A stretch of DNA of 64,000 bases from Litoribrevibacter albus (GTDB lineage Bacteria; Pseudomonadota; Gammaproteobacteria; Pseudomonadales; Litoribrevibacteraceae): NCBI RefSeq assembly GCF_030159995.1, contig NZ_BSNM01000003.1:124001-188000 (forward strand), written 5' to 3'. Positions 45,969 to 54,779 of this stretch are shown here, piece by piece. The notes beneath the pieces are model-generated. The model was given only the letters and a program-made list of their open reading frames with translations. It was not told the origin of the DNA and did not search any database. Position 1 is the stretch's first letter, and each line of letters starts with the position of its first letter. The position numbers and the translations under genes were made by a program.

Positions 45969-46247
45969 ATGAAAATTTGTTCAGTTTATAAAAGCCCAAA
46001 GCGGGATGAAATGTATCTTTACATTGAAAAAATGAAAGGCGTTGCTTCATTGCCGGATGCCTTGATTGAAGTGTTTGGTAAGCCTATTCATGTAATGGAT
46101 ATGCCGCTTAAGCCTGACTCCAAGTTGTCTCGTGTAGAAGCTCCAAAAGTATTGGCGGATATCGAAGAAAAAGGCTACTTCCTGCAAATGCCTCCGCCGA
46201 AAGAAGATTACTTGTTGGATCTGTACGATCCTAATCAAGCGGATTAA
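45969..46247 (+). CDS. ycgL: YcgL-domain protein
   Basis: A 92-residue protein of the small YcgL family, unknown function. It begins MKICSVYKSPKRDEMYLYI, and has LPDALIEVFGKPIHVMDMPLKPDSKLSRVEA and GYFLQMPPPKEDYLLDLY in the conserved order. An upstream GTG at 45960 would add three residues; the ATG at 45969 fits the family. Its place between rnd and ycgN is conserved in gammaproteobacteria. Confidence 0.93.
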   Translation: MKICSVYKSPKRDEMYLYIEKMKGVASLPDALIEVFGKPIHVMDMPLKPDSKLSRVEAPKVLADIEEKGYFLQMPPPKEDYLLDLYDPNQAD

Positions 46248-46277
46248 CGCCGCCTAGCTTTAAGTCGAGTACAAATC

Positions 46278-46733
46278 ATGTCAGATCAGTCCACCTCAGA
46301 TCAGCCGTTTTGGAAAACAACTCCGCTCAAGGAAATGTCATCTGAGCAATGGGAAAGCTTGTGCGATAACTGTGGCCGTTGTTGTCTTAATAAGCTGGAA
46401 GATGAAGATACTGGTGAGTTGGTGTACACCAACGTAGTGTGCCGCATGTATGACATGAAAGCTTGTCAGTGTAGCGATTATGTCAATCGGCAGAAAAACG
46501 TGGATGGTTGTTTAAGACTCTCTCCGGATTTCATTCCGGTCGATTGGTTGCCATCTACTTGCGCTTACCGTTTGTTGGAGGAAGGAAAAGACCTTCCTGA
46601 CTGGCATCCTTTAGTAAGTGGCAAAAAGGCAACGCTTGCCGCTGCCGGAATGTCTTTAAAAGGCAAAATCCTTCCTGAAGACTGGGTGGATGAAGACGAA
46701 CTGGAAGACCATATCATCGCTTGGGTGAAATAA
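46278..46733 (+). CDS. ycgN: YcgN-family cysteine-cluster protein
   Basis: A 151-residue UPF0260/YcgN protein. The Cys pattern CDNCGRCCLNKLED near residue 30, VCRMYDMKACQCSDYVNR near 55, and VDGCLRLSPD can hold a zinc or iron-sulfur centre. Function unknown. It begins 30 bp after ycgL, so the two are probably co-transcribed. Confidence 0.93.
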   Translation: MSDQSTSDQPFWKTTPLKEMSSEQWESLCDNCGRCCLNKLEDEDTGELVYTNVVCRMYDMKACQCSDYVNRQKNVDGCLRLSPDFIPVDWLPSTCAYRLLEEGKDLPDWHPLVSGKKATLAAAGMSLKGKILPEDWVDEDELEDHIIAWVK

Positions 46734-46800
46734 AGAGCAGGGGTGGTTATCCTCTTTTTACAGATCAGAAACCTTCAAACAGAATTGGCCAAAATACATT

Positions 46801-47232
46801 ATGGAAAATCTTTTTACTCAAATTGCTAACTCAGACCCTTTTACTTCGGGTGCTTGGATCTTGTTTTGGTCCAGTGCTGTTGGGGTTTTTGTAGCGTCCT
46901 GGATTCTGATTCGTAAGTTCAGTAATTTCTTTTTGAAAGCCACGTTTATGTCGCTTGTGATGTTCTTTTGTTTTGCTGTGGCAAAAGTGGAACTTGAATC
47001 GGGAATGGTTCTCTGGGTACCGGCAATTCCATTTTTTGGCGTAGACTTTGCTTTCGAAGGAAAGAAGTACTTTGATCAGCTGATTCCTTATCTGGTGGCT
47101 TCTGCTAGTGTATCGGCACTTATTTGCTTTGCTATCGGTGGTATTGGCCGTGCAATTTTAGGCAAGCGAACTAGCTCGGAACCGGATGAAACACAGGATG
47201 ATGAGAAAAAGGCCAGTAAAAACAACGCGTAA
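46801..47232 (+). CDS. Hypothetical membrane protein, three to four helices
   Basis: A 143-residue protein that I do not recognise. Hydrophobic segments lie near 18-37, 42-60, 70-85 and 98-118, followed by a basic then acidic C-terminus (GKRTSSEPDETQDDEKKASKNNA). It could be a small inner-membrane protein of unknown role. ATG 46801 is preceded by a weak Shine-Dalgarno. No clear operon partner, since 240 bp separate it from the next gene. Confidence 0.55.
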   Translation: MENLFTQIANSDPFTSGAWILFWSSAVGVFVASWILIRKFSNFFLKATFMSLVMFFCFAVAKVELESGMVLWVPAIPFFGVDFAFEGKKYFDQLIPYLVASASVSALICFAIGGIGRAILGKRTSSEPDETQDDEKKASKNNA

Positions 47233-47472
47233 TGAATCTGTTTCGCGTTTTTTTGTAACCTTATGTCTCATTACTATGGTTGAACACATCAAAAGTGCTA
47301 TAACTGTATACTTTGGAATCCGTTAGGGATTTCAAGGAGTTGGCGAGTTTAATTCGTTAATTAACTTAACTTGATCAGTAATTTGACTGTAAAGGTTTGA
47401 TTTTTTGACGGCCTTCAAAATGAATGTGATTTTATTTTGACGTGCCAAGGAGCGAATTCCGAGGTTGGAACC

Positions 47473-48144
47473 ATGACAAACCATATCATTATTCTTGTAT
47501 TCGTAATGTTATTGGCTGGAATTTTTGGTGGTTTGATTAACTACTATCTTTACAGCCAGAGTGATCCTGATAAGCAAACGTTACCACGTTGTTTGGTTGT
47601 GGCGGTTGGTGCTGCGTTTCTTGTACCTGTCATTCTTGATGCGTTGAACAGTGAAATCATTCTTGAGAGTCAGGGTGATCCGTCTAAATTATTGATCTTT
47701 ACCGGGTTCTGTTTGATTGCTGGTTTGGCGTCCCGTTTCTTTGTGCAAACGGTGTCGGATCGTATATTGACCGAAGCCAAGTATGCTAAAGAGCGCTCAG
47801 AGCATCTTCAGCATGATCTTCGTATCATTCAGAAAGAATTGTTGCCTTTGATTGATACAGAAACCGAGCACGATATTGAGCCGGAAGACTTAAAGGCAAA
47901 CCTGGATATTGAAGAAGAGTTAGATGTAGCTTCCACTAAAGCCTTGAAAATTCTAGGCAGTGGCCGCTTTATCTTCCGTTCCATCCAGGGCTTGTGCAGA
48001 GAAGCAAGTACCGATGAAAACTCAATGCAGAAAACCTTGAGTGTATTGGTTAGCAAGAATTTAGCCGGGTCTGTCAGTGGGAAAAAAGGCGTTCGCTGGC
48101 ATATTACGGAACGTGGCCGGAATGTTCTGGACTCAATTGCTTAG
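47473..48144 (+). CDS. YEATS-associated-helix-type membrane protein with winged-helix tail
   Basis: A 223-residue protein. N-terminal helices lie near 3-25, 35-55 and 75-95, with MLLAGIFGGLINYYLY as in proteins that NCBI names YEATS-associated helix-containing. A coiled-coil-like stretch (AKYAKERSEHLQHDLRIIQKELL) follows, then a helical domain that resembles a winged helix (about 145-220) with FRSIQGLCREASTDENSMQKTLSVLVSKNLAGSVSGKKGVRWHITERGRNVL. This suggests a membrane-anchored sensor or regulator. The ATG at 47473 is preceded by GAGGTTGG. Confidence 0.65.
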   Translation: MTNHIIILVFVMLLAGIFGGLINYYLYSQSDPDKQTLPRCLVVAVGAAFLVPVILDALNSEIILESQGDPSKLLIFTGFCLIAGLASRFFVQTVSDRILTEAKYAKERSEHLQHDLRIIQKELLPLIDTETEHDIEPEDLKANLDIEEELDVASTKALKILGSGRFIFRSIQGLCREASTDENSMQKTLSVLVSKNLAGSVSGKKGVRWHITERGRNVLDSIA

Positions 48145-48202
48145 GTCTCATTCTTACGTGACCAATGAAAGAGTGGGGTCTAATTCAATATTTTTTATGA
48201 AA

Positions 48203-48237
48203 AACCTTTCCGAAAAACTACGGAAAGGTTTTTTTTT
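48203..48237 (+). terminator. Strong intrinsic terminator
   Basis: AACCTTTCCG / CGGAAAGGTT stem with an 8-nt loop and nine T residues. Confidence 0.95.
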
Positions 48238-48377
48238 GCCGATAAGTAAGAAAATATTTCTAAAGATTTTTTAAAGTTGTAAACATGGACTTAACTGTTA
48301 AGCATCAATAAGCCGTTTGAAGGTTGCGCTTGATTGGTGGTTCATGGATGTTGTTTAAGGAAGCAAAGGGAGATTCC

Positions 48378-51300
48378 ATGCGTTCAATACTTCACTACCT
48401 TGTTTTTTCTTTGTCTGTATTGATCAGTGGGCTGACGGCCGCTGATAATCATACTGATGGAGAGCAGGGTACGCCTCCTTCTGCACAAGTTGAAGCGACG
48501 GTTGAGAAGGCGTCTAACCAGAAGCTGCCTCCCGATATTCGCACCATTATCGATATTTCCGGAAGCATGAAGAAAACCGACCCGAATAACCTTCGGGCAC
48601 CGGCAATGAGATTGTTGGTGGATTTGCTTCCAAAAGACAGTAAATCCGGTGTTTGGACCTTTGGTCAATACGTCAATATGTTGGTTAAGCATCGTGTTAT
48701 TGATGATGCTTGGAAGGATGAAGCTAAGCAGAAGTCCAATGATATTTCTTCTGTGGGACTATTCACCAACATGGGCGATGCCATTAATACCGCAGGGTAC
48801 GATCTGGATCGCCTGAACTCAGAATACGAGCCCTTCTTTATCTTGTTGACCGATGGGATGGTCGATATCAATAAAGACCCGGAAGTTAATAAGCAAGAAC
48901 AAGAGCGTATTTTAAAAGAGTTAGTTCCGAAATTTGCCGAGGCCGGCGTAAAACTTCATACCATTGCTCTGTCTGATAAAGCAGATCAAGACTTCCTGAA
49001 ACAATTGTCACTGAGTACAGGTGGCATGAGCACTGTGGCGGAAAACTCTGATGAGTTGTTAAAAGCCTTCGTTCGTTTATTTGATCAGTCTGTACCGAGT
49101 GAAGAAGTGCCGCTTGAAGACAACAAGTTCTTAATTGATTCCAGTATTGAAGAATTCACGGCCCTGATCTTCCGTAAAGAAGGCAGCGAGGCAACTCAGC
49201 TTGTGGCTCCTGATGAGTCCATCATCAATGCTAAAACTGATGACCCTGACGTTACCTGGCATACGGATGCCAAGTACGATCTGATTACGGTAAAACGTCC
49301 GTACGAAGGTGAGTGGATTCTTCAAGCGGAAGCTGATCCTGATAACCGGGTGACGGTCGTTTCTGATTTGACCCTTCAATCCGATGAAATCCCACCGACT
49401 ATTTTCTCGGGTGAAGAAATATCGGTGCATGCCTGGTTTGATTCTGCTGACGGCCAGGTCAAAGATGCGGAATTCTTATCTTTGCTGGATGGTTCATTAC
49501 AGCTGACCAATGAAGCAGGTAAGAGTATTAAGAAAGAAATGGCGGTACAAACAGAAGGTGAGTACCAGTACGCCTTTTTTGAAAAAATTCGCAACTTACG
49601 TCGGCCGGGGCAATTTGAAATCAGCATCCTTGTGGATGGGAAAACCTTTAAACGTCAACGAACCCACCGTGTGGAAGTTCTTGAGCCCTTTGCTTATGAC
49701 GTTTCCTATGATGGTGTAGGTGAAGAATCTGAAGGTATTGTGTCTGCGATTCCTTTGCTTGAAGGGTTGGATCTGGAGAAAACGCAGGTCATTGCCAAAA
49801 TTAAAGCACCTGATGATTCAAGCTTGATTGCGTCAGCTGAATTGCAGCTCTCTCAAGATGGGCAGCGTTGGGTTGTGCAAGTGATCCCAACAAAAGGCGA
49901 GGGACTCTATCGAGTCGCTTTGGATCTTAAATTGGTTTTGGATACCGGAAAAGAATTTCGTATTAAACCTAAGCCGTTTGATCTGACATTGCCTCATTAT
50001 CCTGAGGGTTACATTGCTCCTGAGCCTGATCCAATGGAAACGATTAAGCCAGTCATTGAAGAGCCTAAGATGTCGATGCCAGAGGAAACAACGTCTGTGG
50101 CCGATGTGATGCCGGAAACCGAGCCAAAACCAGAAGAACCGGAAGGCGATAATTTATTTATCATCATCATGCTGGCGGTTCTTGGCCTTGTCAGCGCAAT
50201 TCTTGGATTCTTGTTCTATAAGTTGCGTTCACACAAAAAGATTCAGGAAGAAATCGATGGTGAGTCGACTGAGCAGGATGAAGCTCTAGATTCAGAAATG
50301 GGCGCTCTAAGTGAGCTTGACTCTGGTGAGCTTCAAGGTGAGTTTGAAGAAACTCCAGAGCTTAGTGAGCAGGTCGATTCCGTTAGGGAAGAGCTGGAAC
50401 GCATGGGTGGTGTTTCGGAAGACTCTGAAAATGCCGGTATTTCTAATGACGATGTGCCAGACCTGGAGCAGGATGAACTGATCTCTGCGTTAGATGAATT
50501 ATCAGGTAATGAAACCGAGTTGGATGCAGACGATATGGTGGAAGATTTGGAGGAAGACGTAAGCTCTGATTCCGATGAAATGCCAGATGATGCATTTGAT
50601 CCTGTCCCTGATGAAGACGCATCTATGGAAAATACCATAGACCAAGAGCTGGATGCGTTGCTTGAGGAAACAGAGTCTGAGTTGGAAGCCATGGTTGAGG
50701 AGTCTGTGGAACAATCGGAGATTCCGACGTTAGACGAAGCTCTTGAAGAAGAATCGGAACCTGAATTGGAAATTGGTTTTGATTCGGACGATGAAATAGA
50801 TGACTTTGATCTAGAGCAAGCGGCGGAAGAATCCACTGAAGAGTCCAGTGTGGATGATCTGTTGGATGAAATGTCCTCTGATGAGGATCTGTTGGAAGAC
50901 ATGGAAGATATTCTGGATGAAACTGACCTGGATTCGTCAGATGAAATGCTGGATGAAGGTGAGTTGATCGAAAGCGATGCTGATATTGAAACTGAAGTGG
51001 ATGACTTCGGAGACAGCATCGATCAAGCGTTGGATGAATTGCTTGCTGATGCAGAACAGCCTGAAACTACAGAAGAGTTTGATATTGATGATTTAGACGA
51101 CTTGGATTCAGAGTTGGATGCATTAACTAAGGACTTGGAAGAGGAAGCGTTTGGTACTGCTGCTCAGGCTGAGCAAGCACCTGATGATTCTGCTTCAGTG
51201 ATGGATGTGGACGACGCACCTGATGCTTCGGATATTGATGCTTCGGATATTGATGCGTTGGTTGAAGATATGGCAGCAATGGACGAATCCATTGACGAAC

Positions 51301-51560
51301 CTACGGAAGAAAGTACTGACGAAGTAACTGAAGATTTGACGGACTCATCTGTAGATGATGCGCTGGAAAGCGCGTTGGATCAGTTGGATGATGAAGACGA
51401 TATAATGCCGCTGGATGAAGCGCTTACGGCTTTGGAGGATATCTCCGCTGATGAGTTAAATGCGCCTGATGATGGTGAAATTGATATCGATCGGATCATG
51501 GCAGAGATTGATGCTGAAGCCATCAGGCAGAATCAAGAGAATAAAGATTCAGATGATTAG
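48378..51560 (+). CDS. VWA-domain membrane protein with a long acidic tail (TIGR03503-like)
   Basis: A 1060-residue exported protein. A signal peptide (about 1-22) is followed by a VWA domain (about 45-235) with a MIDAS motif, IIDISGSMKKTD, and LTDGMVDIN. A beta-rich middle region (about 250-560) comes next. One transmembrane helix lies near residue 590-612 (IIIMLAVLGLVSAILGFLFY). The remaining 440 cytoplasmic residues are extremely acidic (Asp, Glu, Ser), with a 15-bp tandem repeat encoding DASDI-DASDI. The domain order resembles the TIGR03503 group; this is recognition, not a search. AAAGGGAG precedes the ATG at 48378. Confidence 0.75.
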   Translation: MRSILHYLVFSLSVLISGLTAADNHTDGEQGTPPSAQVEATVEKASNQKLPPDIRTIIDISGSMKKTDPNNLRAPAMRLLVDLLPKDSKSGVWTFGQYVNMLVKHRVIDDAWKDEAKQKSNDISSVGLFTNMGDAINTAGYDLDRLNSEYEPFFILLTDGMVDINKDPEVNKQEQERILKELVPKFAEAGVKLHTIALSDKADQDFLKQLSLSTGGMSTVAENSDELLKAFVRLFDQSVPSEEVPLEDNKFLIDSSIEEFTALIFRKEGSEATQLVAPDESIINAKTDDPDVTWHTDAKYDLITVKRPYEGEWILQAEADPDNRVTVVSDLTLQSDEIPPTIFSGEEISVHAWFDSADGQVKDAEFLSLLDGSLQLTNEAGKSIKKEMAVQTEGEYQYAFFEKIRNLRRPGQFEISILVDGKTFKRQRTHRVEVLEPFAYDVSYDGVGEESEGIVSAIPLLEGLDLEKTQVIAKIKAPDDSSLIASAELQLSQDGQRWVVQVIPTKGEGLYRVALDLKLVLDTGKEFRIKPKPFDLTLPHYPEGYIAPEPDPMETIKPVIEEPKMSMPEETTSVADVMPETEPKPEEPEGDNLFIIIMLAVLGLVSAILGFLFYKLRSHKKIQEEIDGESTEQDEALDSEMGALSELDSGELQGEFEETPELSEQVDSVREELERMGGVSEDSENAGISNDDVPDLEQDELISALDELSGNETELDADDMVEDLEEDVSSDSDEMPDDAFDPVPDEDASMENTIDQELDALLEETESELEAMVEESVEQSEIPTLDEALEEESEPELEIGFDSDDEIDDFDLEQAAEESTEESSVDDLLDEMSSDEDLLEDMEDILDETDLDSSDEMLDEGELIESDADIETEVDDFGDSIDQALDELLADAEQPETTEEFDIDDLDDLDSELDALTKDLEEEAFGTAAQAEQAPDDSASVMDVDDAPDASDIDASDIDALVEDMAAMDESIDEPTEESTDEVTEDLTDSSVDDALESALDQLDDEDDIMPLDEALTALEDISADELNAPDDGEIDIDRIMAEIDAEAIRQNQENKDSDD

Positions 51561-51590
51561 ATAATTGATACTGAATTAGTTCAGGTTTAA

Positions 51591-51612
51591 GGGGGAGCTA
51601 AGCTCCTCCTTT
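51591..51612 (+). terminator. Intrinsic terminator after the VWA gene
   Basis: GGAGC-TAA-GCTCC stem, extended by GGG/CCT pairs, followed by six T residues. Confidence 0.8.
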
Positions 51613-51746
51613 TTTATGCGAAGATGAACTGACGGGGTAAAGAATTTGTCTTTTATTACGGCTATAGTTTTTTATTCCTGCCATGATTTTTGTTTTGGTA
51701 CTATGTGTACGACTGACAAAATGTGATTATTGATTAGGTGGATTTT

Positions 51747-52535
51747 GTGTGTGAATTACTAGGCATGAGTGCGAATGTCCCAACGGATATCTGCTTTAGT
51801 TTTTCTGAGTTGATTGAGCGTGGTGGTCGAACAGGGCCACACAAGGATGGTTGGGGTATTGGTTTTTATGAGAACAAAGGGTTCAGATCCTTTATTGACC
51901 CTCAACCCTGTTGTGATTCTGAATTGGCTCGATTAATCAAAGATTACCCTATTAAAAGTCACATTGTGATCAGCCATATCCGTCAGGCAAATTCCGGTGC
52001 TGTTAGTCTTCAAAATACTCACCCCTTTTCTCGTGAACTGTGGGGGCGACATTGGTGTTATGCCCATAACGGGCAGCTTAAAGAGTTTGAACAGTTGGCT
52101 TTATGTCCTGCTGAGCAACACGCATTTCAGCCTGTGGGGGAAACAGACAGTGAACATGCCTTTTGCTGGATTATGTCGGAAATCGCAAAGATAGGGCCTG
52201 AGGAAGCCACAAGTTGTGATTTCGCTCATAAGCTCAAACCAAAGCTAGATCACTTGCGGTCGTTTGGTGTATTTAACATGCTGCTGACGGACTCCGTCTA
52301 TCTTTATGCGTATTGCACGACTAAGCTGTCATGGATTACTCGTCGTGCCCCGTTTGGTGAAGCTCGTCTTAGAGACGTTGAGTTACAGGTGGATTTCAGT
52401 AGTGAAACCACGCCAAATGATGTAGTTACAGTGATCGCTACTGAACCTCTTACTGACGATGAACGTTGGACGACTATGGAAGAGGGGGAGTTGGTGGTAT
52501 TCCGGCAGGGGGAAATGGTCTGTCAGGTGAAGTGA
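51747..52535 (+). CDS. yafJ: Class II glutamine amidotransferase YafJ
   Basis: A 262-residue Ntn-hydrolase-type glutaminase. The GTG at 51747 is chosen because it makes the second residue Cys (MCELLG), the nucleophile required by this class, and because AGGTGG lies upstream; an earlier start at 51738 would bury the Cys. GPHKDGWGIGFY, ISHIRQANSGAVSLQNTHPF and HNGQLKEFE are family signatures. Its acceptor substrate is unknown. It has its own terminator-flanked unit. Confidence 0.92.
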   Translation: MCELLGMSANVPTDICFSFSELIERGGRTGPHKDGWGIGFYENKGFRSFIDPQPCCDSELARLIKDYPIKSHIVISHIRQANSGAVSLQNTHPFSRELWGRHWCYAHNGQLKEFEQLALCPAEQHAFQPVGETDSEHAFCWIMSEIAKIGPEEATSCDFAHKLKPKLDHLRSFGVFNMLLTDSVYLYAYCTTKLSWITRRAPFGEARLRDVELQVDFSSETTPNDVVTVIATEPLTDDERWTTMEEGELVVFRQGEMVCQVK

Positions 52536-52560
52536 GATCGCTTTATGATGGCATCAAAAA

Positions 52561-52587
52561 AGCCACCTGCTTGGTAGGTGGCTCTTT
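52561..52587. terminator. Bidirectional intrinsic terminator
   Basis: AGCCACCT / AGGTGGCT stem with a 7-nt loop, preceded by A6 and followed by CTTTT. Serves the convergent yafJ and cysK genes. Confidence 0.9.
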
Positions 52588-52619
52588 TATTGGGGCACTA
52601 AAACGTTTTATTACCGATC

Positions 52620-53588
52620 TTATTGAACGGTCTCGTTTTCAGTAAATTGTCCTTCAAATAACACTGTTGAAAGGTAGCGCTCACCTGAATCAGGCAGAAT
52701 AACGACAATAGTTTTGTCTTTGAATTCATCCGTAAGAGAAAGACGCTCAGCAACTGCCATTGCTGCACCACAAGAAATACCGGCAAGAATACCTTCTTCT
52801 TTCATTAGACGATGAGCCATTTCCATTGCTTCTTCGTTGGTCACTGTTTCAGCACGATCCACCAGACTAAGATCCAGGTTGCCAGGAATGAAACCAGCGC
52901 CAATGCCCTGAATTTTATGCGGCGCATGTTCAGGTTCTTTTCCAGCTAATGCGTTGGTGATTTGAGGGGAGGATTCTGGTTCTACAGCAACTGATAGAAT
53001 TTGCTTGCCTTGAGTTTCTTTGATGTAGCGACCTACCCCGGTAATCGTCCCGCCAGTCCCTACGCCAGCCACTAACACGTCGATCCCGCCGTCAGTGTCT
53101 TCCCAGATTTCCGGGCCTGTAGTTTTTACATGGATTTGAGGGTTAGCAGGGTTTTCAAACTGTTGCAGAAGAATACGTTGATCAGGTGCTTCAGCGACTA
53201 GCTCTTCGGCTTTGGCTAATGCGCCTTTCATGCCCTTGGCCCCTTCAGTCAGCACAATGTTGGCGCCCAAGGCTTTCATTACTTTACGGCGCTCAAGGCT
53301 CATTGTATTAGGCATGGTCAACGTCAGTTTGTAGCCGCGAGATGCCGCAACAAAAGCAAGTGCGATGCCGGTGTTGCCACTGGTCGGTTCAACCAATTCC
53401 ATACCAGGTTTTAGCTTGCCACTCTTTTCTGCTTCCCAGATCATGGATGCTCCGATACGGCACTTTACACTGCCCGCCGGGTTGCGGCTTTCAATTTTAG
53501 CCAAGATGTTACCGCTTCCGATTCGGTTGATTCTCACGAGAGGCGTGCGACCGATGGACAATGAGTTGTCTTCAAAAATGTTAGCCAT
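52620..53588 (-). CDS. cysK: Cysteine synthase A (O-acetylserine sulfhydrylase)
   Basis: A 322-residue PLP enzyme that makes cysteine from O-acetylserine and sulfide. PLP Lys42 is in [11 protein letters not shown], the phosphate and substrate loops are SGNTGIALA (about 69-77) and [12 protein letters not shown] near 180, and [10 protein letters not shown] matches CysK rather than CysM. The ATG at 53588 is the family start; the frame extends to 53657 without similarity. Cytoplasmic. Its leader contains a long AT-rich spacer. Confidence 0.95.
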   Translation of the reverse strand: MANIFEDNSLSIGRTPLVRINRIGSGNILAKIESRNPAGSVKCRIGASMIWEAEKSGKLKPGMELVEPTSGNTGIALAFVAASRGYKLTLTMPNTMSLERRKVMKALGANIVLTEGAKGMKGALAKAEELVAEAPDQRILLQQFENPANPQIHVKTTGPEIWEDTDGGIDVLVAGVGTGGTITGVGRYIKETQGKQILSVAVEPESSPQITNALAGKEPEHAPHKIQGIGAGFIPGNLDLSLVDRAETVTNEEAMEMAHRLMKEEGILAGISCGAAMAVAERLSLTDEFKDKTIVVILPDSGERYLSTVLFEGQFTENETVQ

Positions 53589-53890
53589 GTTAGGGGTTCC
53601 TTGTGTTCTTGACTGTGTATGGCGAAGCCGAAGTAATGCCTTTGTAAAGATATGCACTTTTTGTCGGATTGCAAGAGTGATTCTAAATAAGTCTTATTTG
53701 TCTTTTAGATTAGGGGAGATTGTAAGAAATACTGTTTTTTTAAGTATGTATAGAGCTGCTTTCCCTACTTTTGATTGAAGATAATTTGTATCTGACTTGT
53801 TTAAAATTTATACCGTTTATCTCGGTGTTATTGAGCAATTCACTGAAACTAGTTAATATGTCAACTAAATTCATTCCGCTTAGAGGTTGT
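53589..53890. other. Divergent intergenic region between cysK and the MoxR gene
   Basis: A 302-bp AT-rich spacer. It should hold the promoters of both genes. TTATACCG at about 53806 could be a -10 element for the plus strand. AGAGG at 53882-53886 is the Shine-Dalgarno of the MoxR gene. I recognise no CysB site or riboswitch. Confidence 0.35.
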
Positions 53891-54742
53891 ATGATGAAAT
53901 TTGAAGGTACCAATGATTACGTTGCAACGGATGAACTGAAAACAGCGGTAAATGCTGCAATCACTTTGCAACGTCCTTTATTGATTAAAGGTGAGCCAGG
54001 AACTGGTAAAACGATGCTGGCTGAAGAATTGGCTAAGTCCTTGAACACCAGACTGATTCAGTGGCACATTAAATCTACAACCAAAGCACACCAAGGTTTG
54101 TACGAGTACGATGCGGTTTCACGTCTTCGTGATTCCCAATTGGGTGTTGATCGAGTTCATGACATCAAGAACTACATCAAAAAAGGTAAATTGTGGGAAG
54201 CGTTTGAGTCTGAAGAACAAGTTGTTCTTCTGATTGATGAAATCGATAAGGCTGACATTGAGTTCCCGAACGATTTGCTGCAAGAGTTGGATAAGATGGA
54301 ATTCCATGTGTATGAAACACAGGAAACCATCAAAGCGAAAACACGTCCGATCATTATCATTACGTCTAATAACGAAAAAGAGCTGCCAGATGCCTTCTTA
54401 CGTCGTTGTTTCTTCCACTACATCCAGTTCCCGGATAAAGAAACCATGGAAGATATCGTAAATGTTCACTACCCAGACATTAAACATAACCTTGTTAAAG
54501 AAGCGCTGGATTTATTTTTTGACGTTCGTAAGGTGCCAGGTCTTAAGAAAAAGCCTTCTACGTCTGAATTGATCGATTGGTTGAAGCTGTTGGTCGCCGA
54601 CGAGTTATCTGCCGAAGCGTTGCTTGAGAAAGACAGTGCCAAAGCCATTCCGCCTTTGTATGGCGCGTTACTGAAGAATGAGCAAGATGTACACTTGTTA
54701 GATCGTCTGGCATTTATGAGTCGTCGCGCCTCTCGTAATTAA
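53891..54742 (+). CDS. MoxR-type AAA ATPase
   Basis: A 283-residue AAA+ protein of the MoxR group. Walker A is GEPGTGKT at 34-41, Walker B LLIDEIDKAD near 101-110, sensor 1 in IIITSNNEKELPDAFLRR near 150-170, and the sensor-2-like helix near the C-terminus. Such ATPases act as chaperones that assemble or activate metal-containing or envelope proteins together with a VWA partner. The partner is encoded 37 bp downstream. Two ATG codons (53891, 53894) are usable; residues from 53771 to 53890 are unlike the family. Confidence 0.9.
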   Translation: MMKFEGTNDYVATDELKTAVNAAITLQRPLLIKGEPGTGKTMLAEELAKSLNTRLIQWHIKSTTKAHQGLYEYDAVSRLRDSQLGVDRVHDIKNYIKKGKLWEAFESEEQVVLLIDEIDKADIEFPNDLLQELDKMEFHVYETQETIKAKTRPIIIITSNNEKELPDAFLRRCFFHYIQFPDKETMEDIVNVHYPDIKHNLVKEALDLFFDVRKVPGLKKKPSTSELIDWLKLLVADELSAEALLEKDSAKAIPPLYGALLKNEQDVHLLDRLAFMSRRASRN

Positions 54743-54779
54743 TGACTTGTTACTTATTACTGAGCAGTGAGGTCTGGTT

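Noticed and set aside
50333-51019. 228-codon Ser-rich frame on the minus strand
   Set aside because: It is the antisense of the Asp/Glu/Ser-rich tail of the VWA gene; GAA, GAT and TCT-type codons create a Ser-rich open frame on the other strand.
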